This document shows, in pieces, positions 1-5,762 of a DNA stretch of 7,118 bases. The stretch lies in the NCBI GenBank assembly GCA_002505935.1, contig DAWL01000124.1:1824-8941 (forward strand), in the 5' to 3' direction. This stretch comes from Euryarchaeota archaeon UBA226. GTDB lineage: Archaea; Thermoplasmatota; Poseidoniia; Poseidoniales; Poseidoniaceae. The notes beneath the pieces were generated by a model. That model was not told the origin of the DNA. It made no database searches and saw only the letters and a program-made list of their open reading frames with translations. The position numbers and the translations under genes are program-made. The stretch's first letter is position 1. The number at the start of each line of letters is the position of its first letter.

Positions 1-188
1 TCGACCAGCATGAACATCAGAGCGAATGCATCTATGAGTACAACATACAATCCGTAATCCTCGGTCAACAGAGCATGGGTCAAAATGATTTGACCGAGCA
101 GGCCTCCTGCTATGCTGAACAAGTCTGCAGCAGATAGCCAAAAAGTGTCCCGCACCAACTCAGGACGCCTAGTATCGGCCTCGGCCAT
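1..188 (-). CDS. Polysaccharide flippase-like membrane protein, N-terminal part (runs off left edge)
   Basis: Reading the minus strand from the ATG at 186-188 gives 62 uninterrupted residues to the window edge. After a short charged N-terminus (MAEADTRRPELVRDT) comes a hydrophobic segment at about residues 16-42 (FWLSAADLFSIAGG, then LLGQIILTHALL), the short motif TEDYGLY at about 42-48, and a second hydrophobic stretch from residue 49. This order (R-D/N-T-x-W-L, first helix, then a '(P/T)EDYGLY' loop and second helix) is typical of the start of Wzx/RfbX/MATE-like polysaccharide transporters, which flip lipid-linked oligosaccharides across the cytoplasmic membrane. That fits the sugar genes further right. 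The alternative GTG at 198-200 is in frame but less likely. The gene is divergent from bolA with about 61 bp between the starts. Only two of the expected 12-14 helices are visible, so another multi-pass transporter is possible. Confidence 0.62.
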   Translation of the reverse strand, partial: MAEADTRRPELVRDTFWLSAADLFSIAGGLLGQIILTHALLTEDYGLYVVLIDAFALMFMLV

Positions 189-249
189 GCATAGCGGCAC
201 CGGACAATGGTTGAAAGCATCCGCACCCTACGAGGTTCCGGAGAGGGCC

Positions 250-573
250 ATGCCGACAGTGCAATGGATGACTGAAGAAGTGCAGAAGGTTCTACCCGAT
301 GCAAGTATCGAGGTGGTTGACTTGACAGGGTCCCGGGACCACTTTCACGTCAGAGTAGTGTGCAGCAGTTTCGAAGGTATGCGGCCTCTTCAGAGACAGA
401 AGATTATCCTCAATCATTTCAAACCATATATTCCCCATGAAGTTCATGCGATTGACATCAGATGCATGACTCCTGAGCAGGCAGAAAATACTGGAGATAC
501 GGTATTTCACCCACACGGTGGAGGGACCGGAGTTCATATCAAGAGCCTGCGCAAGCATGGGCATATCGAATAG
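250..573 (+). CDS. bolA: BolA-family protein with His-rich C-terminal tail
   Basis: The 107-residue protein has the BolA fold signature: helix 1 and strand (TEEVQKVLPDASIEVVDL, 8-25), the loop and strand GSRDHFHVRVV (27-37), FEG (41-43), the helix QRQKIILNHF (48-57) and the C-terminal strand VHAIDI with the near-invariant His66. In this family BolA partners CGFS glutaredoxins and shares a [2Fe-2S] cluster, acting in iron-sulfur trafficking or iron signalling in the cytoplasm. The loop Cys seen in the BolA_C subtype is absent (GSRDHF replaces G-G-C-G-D-H-F), and the usual RHR of the helix is RQK. After residue 79 the protein continues with a Gly/His-rich tail carrying five histidines (87, 89, 96, 103, 105). 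The start at 250 is chosen because GGAG at 240-243 lies 6 bases before it; ATG 268 is a weaker alternative. The open frame further upstream overlaps the divergent flippase antisense and is dismissed. It is the first gene of an operon with the glutaredoxin, 8 bases downstream. Confidence 0.9.
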   Translation: MPTVQWMTEEVQKVLPDASIEVVDLTGSRDHFHVRVVCSSFEGMRPLQRQKIILNHFKPYIPHEVHAIDIRCMTPEQAENTGDTVFHPHGGGTGVHIKSLRKHGHIE

Positions 574-581
574 GTGAGAAC

Positions 582-899
582 ATGGAATGGACCGACGAGG
601 AATTACAGGCTTTGGTTGACGAACACGCACTAGTGCTGTTCATGAAAGGAACTCCAAATGAGGCGCAATGTGGCTTCAGCAATCGCGCTGCACAGGTGAT
701 GCAATCCTTTGGCGAGCCCTTCGCCAGTGTCAACGTACTTTCCGACCATAGAGCAATTCCAAGAATCTGTGAATGGTCCGACTTTCCAACCATGCCGCAA
801 ATCTTCGTACATGGAGAATTGATTGGCGGTTCAGATATTGCTCTAGAGATGCTTCAAGATGGTTCTCTCAAAGAGATGTTTGATGCAGGAAGATCCTGA
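582..899 (+). CDS. grxD: Monothiol glutaredoxin, CGFS (Grx4/GrxD) type
   Basis: This is a complete single-domain monothiol glutaredoxin of 105 residues, the usual length for the bacterial and organellar type. Visible motifs are VLFMKGTP (18-25) with Lys22 for glutathione binding, the active-site CGFS at 30-33, the cis-Pro motif PTMPQ (69-73, usually WPTxPQ but preceded here by Phe68), and GELIGGSDI (78-86) with the glutathione-binding GGxDI. Such proteins bind a glutathione-coordinated [2Fe-2S] cluster as homodimers or as heterodimers with BolA, and pass clusters to target apoproteins. The start codon lies 8 bases after the bolA stop, and AGGTGA at 572-577, overlapping that stop codon, is a plausible ribosome binding site, so the two genes are very likely co-transcribed and perhaps translationally coupled. 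The gene converges on the acetyltransferase gene with only 3 bases between the two stop codons. Confidence 0.95.
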   Translation: MEWTDEELQALVDEHALVLFMKGTPNEAQCGFSNRAAQVMQSFGEPFASVNVLSDHRAIPRICEWSDFPTMPQIFVHGELIGGSDIALEMLQDGSLKEMFDAGRS

Positions 900-902
900 A
901 CT

Positions 903-1382
903 TCAGTCGCCTAAGCGCAGCATCATCGTCACTGACTTGTCCTCATGATGAAGGACTCCTACTTCCATGAATCCGTGACGATGGTGGAAGCGCATTGAAT
1001 CGGGGTTTGGTGGCTTAAGACTGACTTCTGCAGCGACCGGGCAACCTTCCTTTTCGGCTTGTTCCGCAACCATTTGATACAATACACTGCCAATTCCGAG
1101 ATTTCGGTGACTCTCAGCGACCGCTATTCGATCGACATAGAGGAATTCCTCGTAATTTTCGTTGAACCATGCGTAGTTCAAACTTCCATATCTGGTGCGC
1201 GGAGGTAAGCAAATTACGAAACCCGCCAATTCACCCTCAACATAGGCGCCCATTGGCAAAGTTGCGAGTTCCAATAGTTCTACGATTCCATCTTCAGATA
1301 CCTGCCCCGTACCAGGAAGACCTTCCTCGTTAATGCGCCAAATTGTGGGCACATCTTGAGGGCTGAGCGGACGAATCTCCAT
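903..1382 (-). CDS. GNAT-family N-acetyltransferase, COG3818-like
   Basis: The protein of 159 residues (from ATG at 1380-1382) has the GNAT fold. It begins IRPLSPQDVPTIWRINEEG (3-21), has strands around residues 45-60, the core strand FLYVDRIAV (80-88), the acetyl-CoA pyrophosphate loop RNLGIG (93-98, the R/Q-x-x-G-x-G motif), then PPNPDSMRFHHRHGF (124-138) and a last strand VTMMLRL. The combination of YGSLNYAWF before FLYVDRI and PPNP-x-S-x-x-FH-x-x-x-GF after it matches what I remember of COG3818, a predicted acetyltransferase group of unknown substrate. It should transfer acetyl from acetyl-CoA to an amine, but the substrate cannot be read from sequence. An in-frame GTG at 1403 would add 7 residues. 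ATG 1382 is preferred because GNAT homology begins there and a CATATC box (1405-1410) sits at -28 to -23 from it. Confidence 0.85.
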   Translation of the reverse strand: MEIRPLSPQDVPTIWRINEEGLPGTGQVSEDGIVELLELATLPMGAYVEGELAGFVICLPPRTRYGSLNYAWFNENYEEFLYVDRIAVAESHRNLGIGSVLYQMVAEQAEKEGCPVAAEVSLKPPNPDSMRFHHRHGFMEVGVLHHEDKSVTMMLRLGD

Positions 1383-1404
1383 CAGTATTCGGAAGTGTCG
1401 CACG

Positions 1405-1410
1405 GATATG
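1405..1410 (-). promoter_or_regulatory. TATA-like box of the GNAT gene
   Basis: CATATC on the minus strand lies 23-28 bases before ATG 1382, in the gap between the upstream hypothetical gene and the acetyltransferase. There is no Shine-Dalgarno sequence before that ATG. The spacing fits an archaeal leaderless transcript starting at or next to the ATG. It is a short motif, so confidence is limited. Confidence 0.3.
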
Positions 1411-1426
1411 ATTGCTTGCTACTCTT

Positions 1427-1738
1427 TCACCAATCTGCCTGAAAACCTGGAGCGAAATCCTTCATTTCGGCTAGAAGTTGCTCTGGAAAATTCTCTGAAA
1501 TCTCTAACACCTTTGCAGAAGTGTATCCAATGGTGATACTGACTTGCTCATTACCACTTATCTCAAATGCCAATTCTTCAGACTCCATGTATTCTTCAAG
1601 GGACTTCTCATGATCCGGGTGGTTATCTGGTAGAACCTCAACTTCCGACCAAGAACCAACAAGCAGAATTAGGTCATTGGCATCTAACCAAGAATCCAAA
1701 TTTTCCCCAAAAAAATCGTAGATATGATCTTCAAACAT
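1427..1738 (-). CDS. Small very acidic hypothetical protein
   Basis: I do not recognise the family. The product is 103 residues and extremely acidic: 25 Asp/Glu against 3 Lys and no Arg, with no signal peptide or membrane segment. It begins MFEDHIYDFFGENLDSWLD and has alternating hydrophobic/acidic stretches (DLILLVGSWSEVEVLP at 22-37; ELAFEISGNEQVSITIGY at 55-72), suggesting a small alpha/beta or beta-rich soluble domain. The last part (VLEISENFPEQLLAEMKDF) looks helical. It lies in a minus-strand run, 51 bp after the methyltransferase stop and 44 bp before the acetyltransferase start, and has its own TATA-like box. Support for it being real comes from its filling the gap neatly, its ATG start with promoter-like spacing, and amino-acid composition typical of soluble cytoplasmic proteins. 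A binding or inhibitor role is possible but nothing shows it. Confidence 0.6.
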   Translation of the reverse strand: MFEDHIYDFFGENLDSWLDANDLILLVGSWSEVEVLPDNHPDHEKSLEEYMESEELAFEISGNEQVSITIGYTSAKVLEISENFPEQLLAEMKDFAPGFQADW

Positions 1739-1758
1739 ACCCGTAGAATTTCATCGAG

Positions 1759-1768
1759 TGTATTTCAA
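1759..1768 (-). promoter_or_regulatory. TATA-like box of the acidic hypothetical gene
   Basis: TTGAAATACA on the minus strand lies 21-30 bases before the ATG at 1738, with no ribosome binding site between. It is consistent with a leaderless archaeal promoter located just after the methyltransferase stop. Confidence 0.3.
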
Positions 1769-1789
1769 CTCTAGCACTCTAATCCTTGT

Positions 1790-2764
1790 TCAAGGTTTGA
1801 TATGAAATCCATAAACCCAATAACTTCGATAAGCAGAATCACTCGCAGTTCCAGCCTTTCTCATTTCAGCAAGCACTTCTTTGATTGCATGACGTATTGC
1901 CGAATTACGCTCTTCACCTTGCATTAATGGGGCAGCTATTTCTGCAAGTCGTGGAACAAGAATGAACCTTTCAGCATCTTCATTTGCGAATTCCACCACA
2001 TGGTCACTAATTCTACTCAATAATCCTGCAGAACTGATCGCACGCATCAATATCTCGATTGAAAATGGTACTGGAAAAATACGGTCAATTCTTTTCTCTG
2101 ACCTTTCAGCATCTTCAGCAGCCATCTTGGAAAGAAGAGATTGTCTTGCATCGTCATCTCTAAGATATTCTCTGACAGAGCGATAGGGATCATGTAAACA
2201 AGATACATCCTTAGGCCTCAGAGCACTTTCAACATCGCCACTATCCCACACGAAAATACCTCCAGTTTTCAGTGAGCCTGAAATCTGGTGAGCGAGGTCC
2301 TCCAAAGCACTGATTGGAACCAAATGAAGAGTTGATGAAGAAATGATGACGTCGGCTTTTCGTCCAGCTAACATTTCATCTAACTCGCGAAAAACTGTCC
2401 TACCTGATTTGTCTTGAGTTATTGATAACTCGAAGTGGACATCGTTGCGTTCATGCAGAATCTCTCTCGCTTTACCAAACCACGATTCTAATGGGTCGAT
2501 AAGCACAAGTTCGATTGAAATTCCCTTTTCATCTAATACCTTCAACAATTCAATAGCAGAACCACCTGTACCTGCGCCATAATCAACAACTAACGACCCT
2601 TCATTGATATGTGGAATTGCGAGGTCCAATAGATGATTTACAGAATCACGATGCCATCCTGCAGGTCGTGAAATATCACCATCCAAGTATAGGGCCCTAT
2701 GGTATGCTTCTCCGTCAGCAATCTGGAATTCGTCGAGACCTTGGGGGGTCCATCCAGAGGCCAT
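1790..2764 (-). CDS. Class I SAM-dependent methyltransferase
   Basis: The 324-residue protein (from ATG 2762-2764) has a class I Rossmann methyltransferase core: motif I VVDYGAGTG at 59-67 for SAM binding, motif II LVLIDP at 86-91 with the acidic residue that contacts the ribose, and a motif IV-like strand ADVIISSSTLHLVP at 137-150, followed by GSLKTGGIFVWD. Before the core is a short region (AYHRALYLDGDISRPAGWHRDSV); after it come about 150 residues, partly helical and charged (RDDDARQSLLSKMAAEDAER), which likely form the substrate-binding part. The acceptor is unknown; a small molecule or a sugar is compatible with its glycan-gene neighbours, but this is inference. A TTG at 2824 would add 20 residues containing a CxxC. 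ATG 2764 is preferred because it is the first ATG and has a CATATTTG box at -29 to -22. It sits 91 bp downstream of the dehydrogenase stop on the same strand. Confidence 0.82.
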   Translation of the reverse strand: MASGWTPQGLDEFQIADGEAYHRALYLDGDISRPAGWHRDSVNHLLDLAIPHINEGSLVVDYGAGTGGSAIELLKVLDEKGISIELVLIDPLESWFGKAREILHERNDVHFELSITQDKSGRTVFRELDEMLAGRKADVIISSSTLHLVPISALEDLAHQISGSLKTGGIFVWDSGDVESALRPKDVSCLHDPYRSVREYLRDDDARQSLLSKMAAEDAERSEKRIDRIFPVPFSIEILMRAISSAGLLSRISDHVVEFANEDAERFILVPRLAEIAAPLMQGEERNSAIRHAIKEVLAEMRKAGTASDSAYRSYWVYGFHIKP

Positions 2765-2785
2765 GATTGGTTGACAATCATGACA

Positions 2786-2793
2786 CAAATATG
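2786..2793 (-). promoter_or_regulatory. TATA-like box of the methyltransferase gene
   Basis: CATATTTG on the minus strand, preceded by an A-rich run (CAAAAAT), lies 22-29 bases before ATG 2764. There is no Shine-Dalgarno motif at that ATG. This spacing fits a leaderless archaeal transcript and argues against the upstream TTG start. Confidence 0.35.
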
Positions 2794-2855
2794 ATTTTTG
2801 TAACTGATGCCTGGTTATAATCAAGCAATAATCCGATTAGATGAGATTTGAATCC

Positions 2856-4559
2856 TCAGGAATTATCCTTTTTGACGGAGTCCTTGATTCTCTTAATATG
2901 CCCACGGCCAAGACCCTTCACTTCGCAACCCAACTCGATGTATCTGCGAATAACATCATCCTCTAGAATGCAGAAACAGTCCACCAAAGCAAACGGTCCG
3001 CCAACGAGGTTCACCATGACCTCCGGATCCAGATCAAGGTACTCTGAATGAGGAACTGCCAGCACAACAGCATCTACTCCTTGTAGGCTCATTGGTAGAT
3101 CTGAGCTGACCTCAAGTTTGGATAACCCGTCTTGGTTGCGGAAGAATTGTTTCTTTCCATGAGCATCTGTATCTTGGTCTTCAAATTCAGACCAACTCTT
3201 GACATAGGGGTCATGAACGCTAACTAGGCCCCCCATTTCCGTCAATTTCCTGACTACCAATTCAGAACCGCTGTATCGCGTATCTCCAACATCCTGACGA
3301 TATGATGCCCCGCATACCAATATCTCTGCTCCTCCAACAGTTTTGCCCATGTTTCGCAAAGAATCGCGCGCTATTTCAGCAGCATGGAGACTGCGGGTAT
3401 CATTGATGTCAATGGCCAATGGTGTTATCTTGAAAATATCGTCATTGAACCCAAGGATGTTTCCATATGACCAATATCCTAGACCTCCATCCTTTGGAAG
3501 ACAATAACCGCCAATTCCAGGACCTGGGAATATCATGTTGCTATGGGTTGGACGCATTTTGATAGCGTTGATGACCTTCTTCAAATCGACGCCATTACGC
3601 TCTGCAAAAGTACTCCATTCATCCATGTAAGCAAGTAAAGTTGCACGATATGAGTTCTCCATTATCTTGGTCGTCTCAGACTCAATCGGGCGATCCATCA
3701 CAGTCAACGGGAATTCATCGGTATTGAGAACTTCATGCAAGAACTTGGTGACTTTTTCTCGCGATTCTTCATTAACACCTGAGCACACTCTCCAAAAATC
3801 TCTGATTGAAGACACATATTCTCTGCCAGGCATGACTCTCTCGAATGAGTGCGCAAGTAGTGGCTCGCTCTCGATTCCACGTTGTTTGAATGACTTTTTC
3901 AGAATAGGCCAAGCGACATATTCTGTGGTTCCAGGAGCCACCGTGGTTTCAATCAATGTCAATGCGTGAGCCGGTTTCTTCTCACCGATGGTACGCATGG
4001 TAGCCTCTAGGGCTTTGACATCTGCAGAGCCATTGCGCACATTTCCTAATTCGTTCTTGATGTAATCACACTGAACATCAACGATGATACAATCCGCCAA
4101 CTTGAGGCAATCACTATTGAAAGTAGCAGTAAATGACTTCTTCTCATTGACAGTACGATGAATCAATTCAGCAACCTCTGGATCCTCTGCTTCCAATGGA
4201 CTAACTCCAGTGTTTAGAATAGGAACTTTCCAGTATGAACGTACAGAAGGCCTTTGACAACCGATAACGAACTTACCTGGAACATCAGCAACAATAGCAG
4301 CCATAACTATGCCAACAAAGCCCATCCCCATGACGACGACTATCTCGTCACCTCGTTCTTTTGCCTCTGTGACAAGTTCCTGAATCCTTGCAAAATCCAT
4401 CTCCTCTTCGTCTCTATCTGGCAAGATGAATTCGCTTCCATCTGGCGCTGTTGATACTGAACTGCCCATTTTCCCAACCCCTAGGTTATCAAACCCAGTC
4501 AGCCCGAGCCCGTAAGGACCAAGGTATGAAACTTGTCTTTTGACAAACAAATTCGCCAT
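2856..4559 (-). CDS. Nucleotide-sugar (UDP/GDP-sugar) 6-dehydrogenase with long N-terminal extension
   Basis: This 567-residue protein is an NAD(P)-dependent nucleotide-sugar dehydrogenase, which oxidises the sugar C6 alcohol of a UDP- or GDP-sugar to a carboxylate in two steps in the cytoplasm. In order: Rossmann loop GMGFVG (78-83), LNTGVSPLEAEDPEV (115-129), ETTVAPGTTE (204-213), SFERVMPGRE (238-247), ETTKIMENSYRA (295-306) with the likely catalytic Lys298 and Asn302, PGPGIGGYCLPKD (345-357) with the catalytic Cys353, and the C-terminal UDP-binding part CGASYRQDVGDTRYSGSE (416-433) and HDPYV (449-453). The family is usually about 420-450 residues. Here an extra ~72 residues precede the Rossmann fold, and there is a charged insertion around 455-488. 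The acidic residue usual at the end of strand 2 is missing (VIGCQRP). Substrate specificity cannot be assigned. ATG 4559 is preferred over TTG 4604. The product would feed uronic-acid-type sugars to the adjacent glycosyltransferases, from which it is divergent. Confidence 0.9.
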   Translation of the reverse strand: MANLFVKRQVSYLGPYGLGLTGFDNLGVGKMGSSVSTAPDGSEFILPDRDEEEMDFARIQELVTEAKERGDEIVVVMGMGFVGIVMAAIVADVPGKFVIGCQRPSVRSYWKVPILNTGVSPLEAEDPEVAELIHRTVNEKKSFTATFNSDCLKLADCIIVDVQCDYIKNELGNVRNGSADVKALEATMRTIGEKKPAHALTLIETTVAPGTTEYVAWPILKKSFKQRGIESEPLLAHSFERVMPGREYVSSIRDFWRVCSGVNEESREKVTKFLHEVLNTDEFPLTVMDRPIESETTKIMENSYRATLLAYMDEWSTFAERNGVDLKKVINAIKMRPTHSNMIFPGPGIGGYCLPKDGGLGYWSYGNILGFNDDIFKITPLAIDINDTRSLHAAEIARDSLRNMGKTVGGAEILVCGASYRQDVGDTRYSGSELVVRKLTEMGGLVSVHDPYVKSWSEFEDQDTDAHGKKQFFRNQDGLSKLEVSSDLPMSLQGVDAVVLAVPHSEYLDLDPEVMVNLVGGPFALVDCFCILEDDVIRRYIELGCEVKGLGRGHIKRIKDSVKKDNS

Positions 4560-4583
4560 TACTCTGGATTCTGTGATTTGCAA

Positions 4584-4591
4584 CCATAATA
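4584..4591 (-). promoter_or_regulatory. TATA-like box of the dehydrogenase gene
   Basis: TATTATGG on the minus strand lies 25-32 bases before ATG 4559, in the 90-bp gap shared with the divergent glycosyltransferase gene. No ribosome binding site precedes the ATG. The spacing would give a leader of a few bases at most. Confidence 0.3.
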
Positions 4592-4616
4592 CATTGTTCG
4601 CCAACTATTGGGCGCT

Positions 4617-4626
4617 CATAATATCA
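4617..4626 (+). promoter_or_regulatory. TATA-like box of the plus-strand glycosyltransferase gene
   Basis: CATAATATCA lies 24-33 bases before ATG 4650 and is the most TATA-like element in the window. With no Shine-Dalgarno sequence before the ATG, it fits a leaderless archaeal promoter. It lies about 25 bp from the opposing box of the dehydrogenase gene, so the two genes may compete for or share regulation. Confidence 0.38.
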
Positions 4627-4649
4627 ATAATGACTACTTGTGCAGAACG

Positions 4650-5762
4650 ATGAAGGTACTGTGGATAACCGGGCGGTACTTCGGAAACGATCTTTGTCAA
4701 ACCACTCAGATTGAACTTGCTTCTGCCTTGAATAGATGTGGAAACGAAGTTTCTTTCTTGGCACCAGCAAACGAAAGTGGAATGTCAATGATTGAAGCAG
4801 AAGGACTGAGTATCCATCAGGTCAAAATTTCAGCCATTAGTGGATTCAAAAGCATTTCATTTGATAGGCAAGTTAGAAAGATTCTTCCAAAACTATTGCA
4901 GAAACAAAAGTTCGATTTGGCAATCTGCTCATGGAGGGGAGTGATGGGGGCTGCCCATATTCTTGATTCTCAGAACATACCTTGGATATTGATTGATAGA
5001 GGCCCCCCTGCTTATTCCGGTATTTTGGCTAAGTTACAATGGAGGTATTACGACAAGGCATTCAAACGGCATGCTAATTCTGCATCTGCAATATTCACTG
5101 TTTCTGAAGGGCATGCTGATTTCGTCAAAAATAGATTTTCTTTACAGAAAAATCCGATGCTAATTCCTGCAGGTGTAAATCCTGAGAAGTTTAATGATGC
5201 GAATATGAACAAATCTAAGGTTACCGGCCTGATATATCATGGTAGATTAGATGCGTCAAGAAATATTCTCAAACTCGTTGAAATTGGAGATTTGTTGAAT
5301 AAAGATGGTACGGATTTCAAAATGTTCCTTGTTGGCCAAGGGAATTTAATGAATAGATTAGTCAAAATATCAAGCAACAAGAATTGGTTAGATGTGACTC
5401 CTCCGGTCTCAAGAGATAAAATTGCAGAACTTCTGCTTACCAAACATATTGGATTGTTACCAATGGATTCAAGGATGGTATGGAAGACTTCAAGCCCACT
5501 GAAATTGTACGAATATGGTGCAGCAGGATTGGCTATGGTTGGTATTGATCATGCAGGGCATCGTTTGCAAGGAGAACATAATTTCCAAAGATTGGTTTCT
5601 GAAGAAAACATGGTTGAAGAAATGGTCTCGGCGATAAAGCAGTTGATTACTGAAAACTTGACGGAGATTGGAATGGAAGCAAAGGAATACATCATGCAAA
5701 ACAATACTTGGGACCACTCTGCTGCACAATTGAATGCTACAATTCAAGAATTGGTTTCATGA
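4650..5762 (+). CDS. GT-B fold glycosyltransferase, family 4/1-like (first)
   Basis: The 370-residue protein has the two-domain GT-B layout. The N-terminal acceptor half starts MKVLWITGRYFGND and includes KFDLAICSWRG (87-97) and TVSEGHADFV (150-159), the usual Ser-Glu turn before the linker. The linker IPAGVNPEKF (172-181) leads into the donor-binding half: YHGRLDASRN (196-205), FLVGQG (226-231), HIGLLPMD (266-273) and SPLKLYEYGAAGLAMVG (282-298), where Glu288 is the conserved nucleotide-sugar ribose contact. The first Glu of the E-x7-E motif is replaced (Thr280), common in the 'SPLKLfEY' subgroup. It should be a soluble or peripheral cytoplasmic enzyme adding a hexose or modified sugar from a nucleotide donor to a growing glycan. 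ATG 4650 is chosen over the in-frame TTG 4608, because GT4 proteins begin at 'MKVLWIT' and the TATA-like box is correctly spaced. Its last 19 bases overlap the end of the convergent glycosyltransferase gene. Visibly AT-richer than the bolA end of the window. Confidence 0.88.
   Translation: MKVLWITGRYFGNDLCQTTQIELASALNRCGNEVSFLAPANESGMSMIEAEGLSIHQVKISAISGFKSISFDRQVRKILPKLLQKQKFDLAICSWRGVMGAAHILDSQNIPWILIDRGPPAYSGILAKLQWRYYDKAFKRHANSASAIFTVSEGHADFVKNRFSLQKNPMLIPAGVNPEKFNDANMNKSKVTGLIYHGRLDASRNILKLVEIGDLLNKDGTDFKMFLVGQGNLMNRLVKISSNKNWLDVTPPVSRDKIAELLLTKHIGLLPMDSRMVWKTSSPLKLYEYGAAGLAMVGIDHAGHRLQGEHNFQRLVSEENMVEEMVSAIKQLITENLTEIGMEAKEYIMQNNTWDHSAAQLNATIQELVS

Noticed and set aside
112..249. N-terminal extension of BolA by 46 residues from ATG 112
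   Set aside because: It is antisense to a convincing flippase-like protein start on the other strand and has no BolA homology, whereas ATG 250 has a well-placed GGAG and gives the normal family length.
2765..2824. Extended methyltransferase start at TTG 2824 with a CxxC (LCHDCQ)
   Set aside because: TTG is a weak start, and the CxxC lies in the region that also carries a TATA-like box correctly spaced for ATG 2764; the added residues have no methyltransferase homology.
3667..3969. Open frames opposite the dehydrogenase and glycosyltransferase genes (for example 3667-3969 plus, 5769-6083 plus, 6114-6437 plus)
   Set aside because: They are antisense shadows of proteins with complete family motifs and have no motifs or starts with promoter or ribosome-binding support of their own.
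4560..4649. Back-to-back TTG starts at 4604 (minus) and 4608 (plus) leaving almost no intergenic space
   Set aside because: This would leave no promoter region for either gene. The ATG starts at 4559 and 4650 give a 90-bp divergent region with a TATA-like box for each gene.
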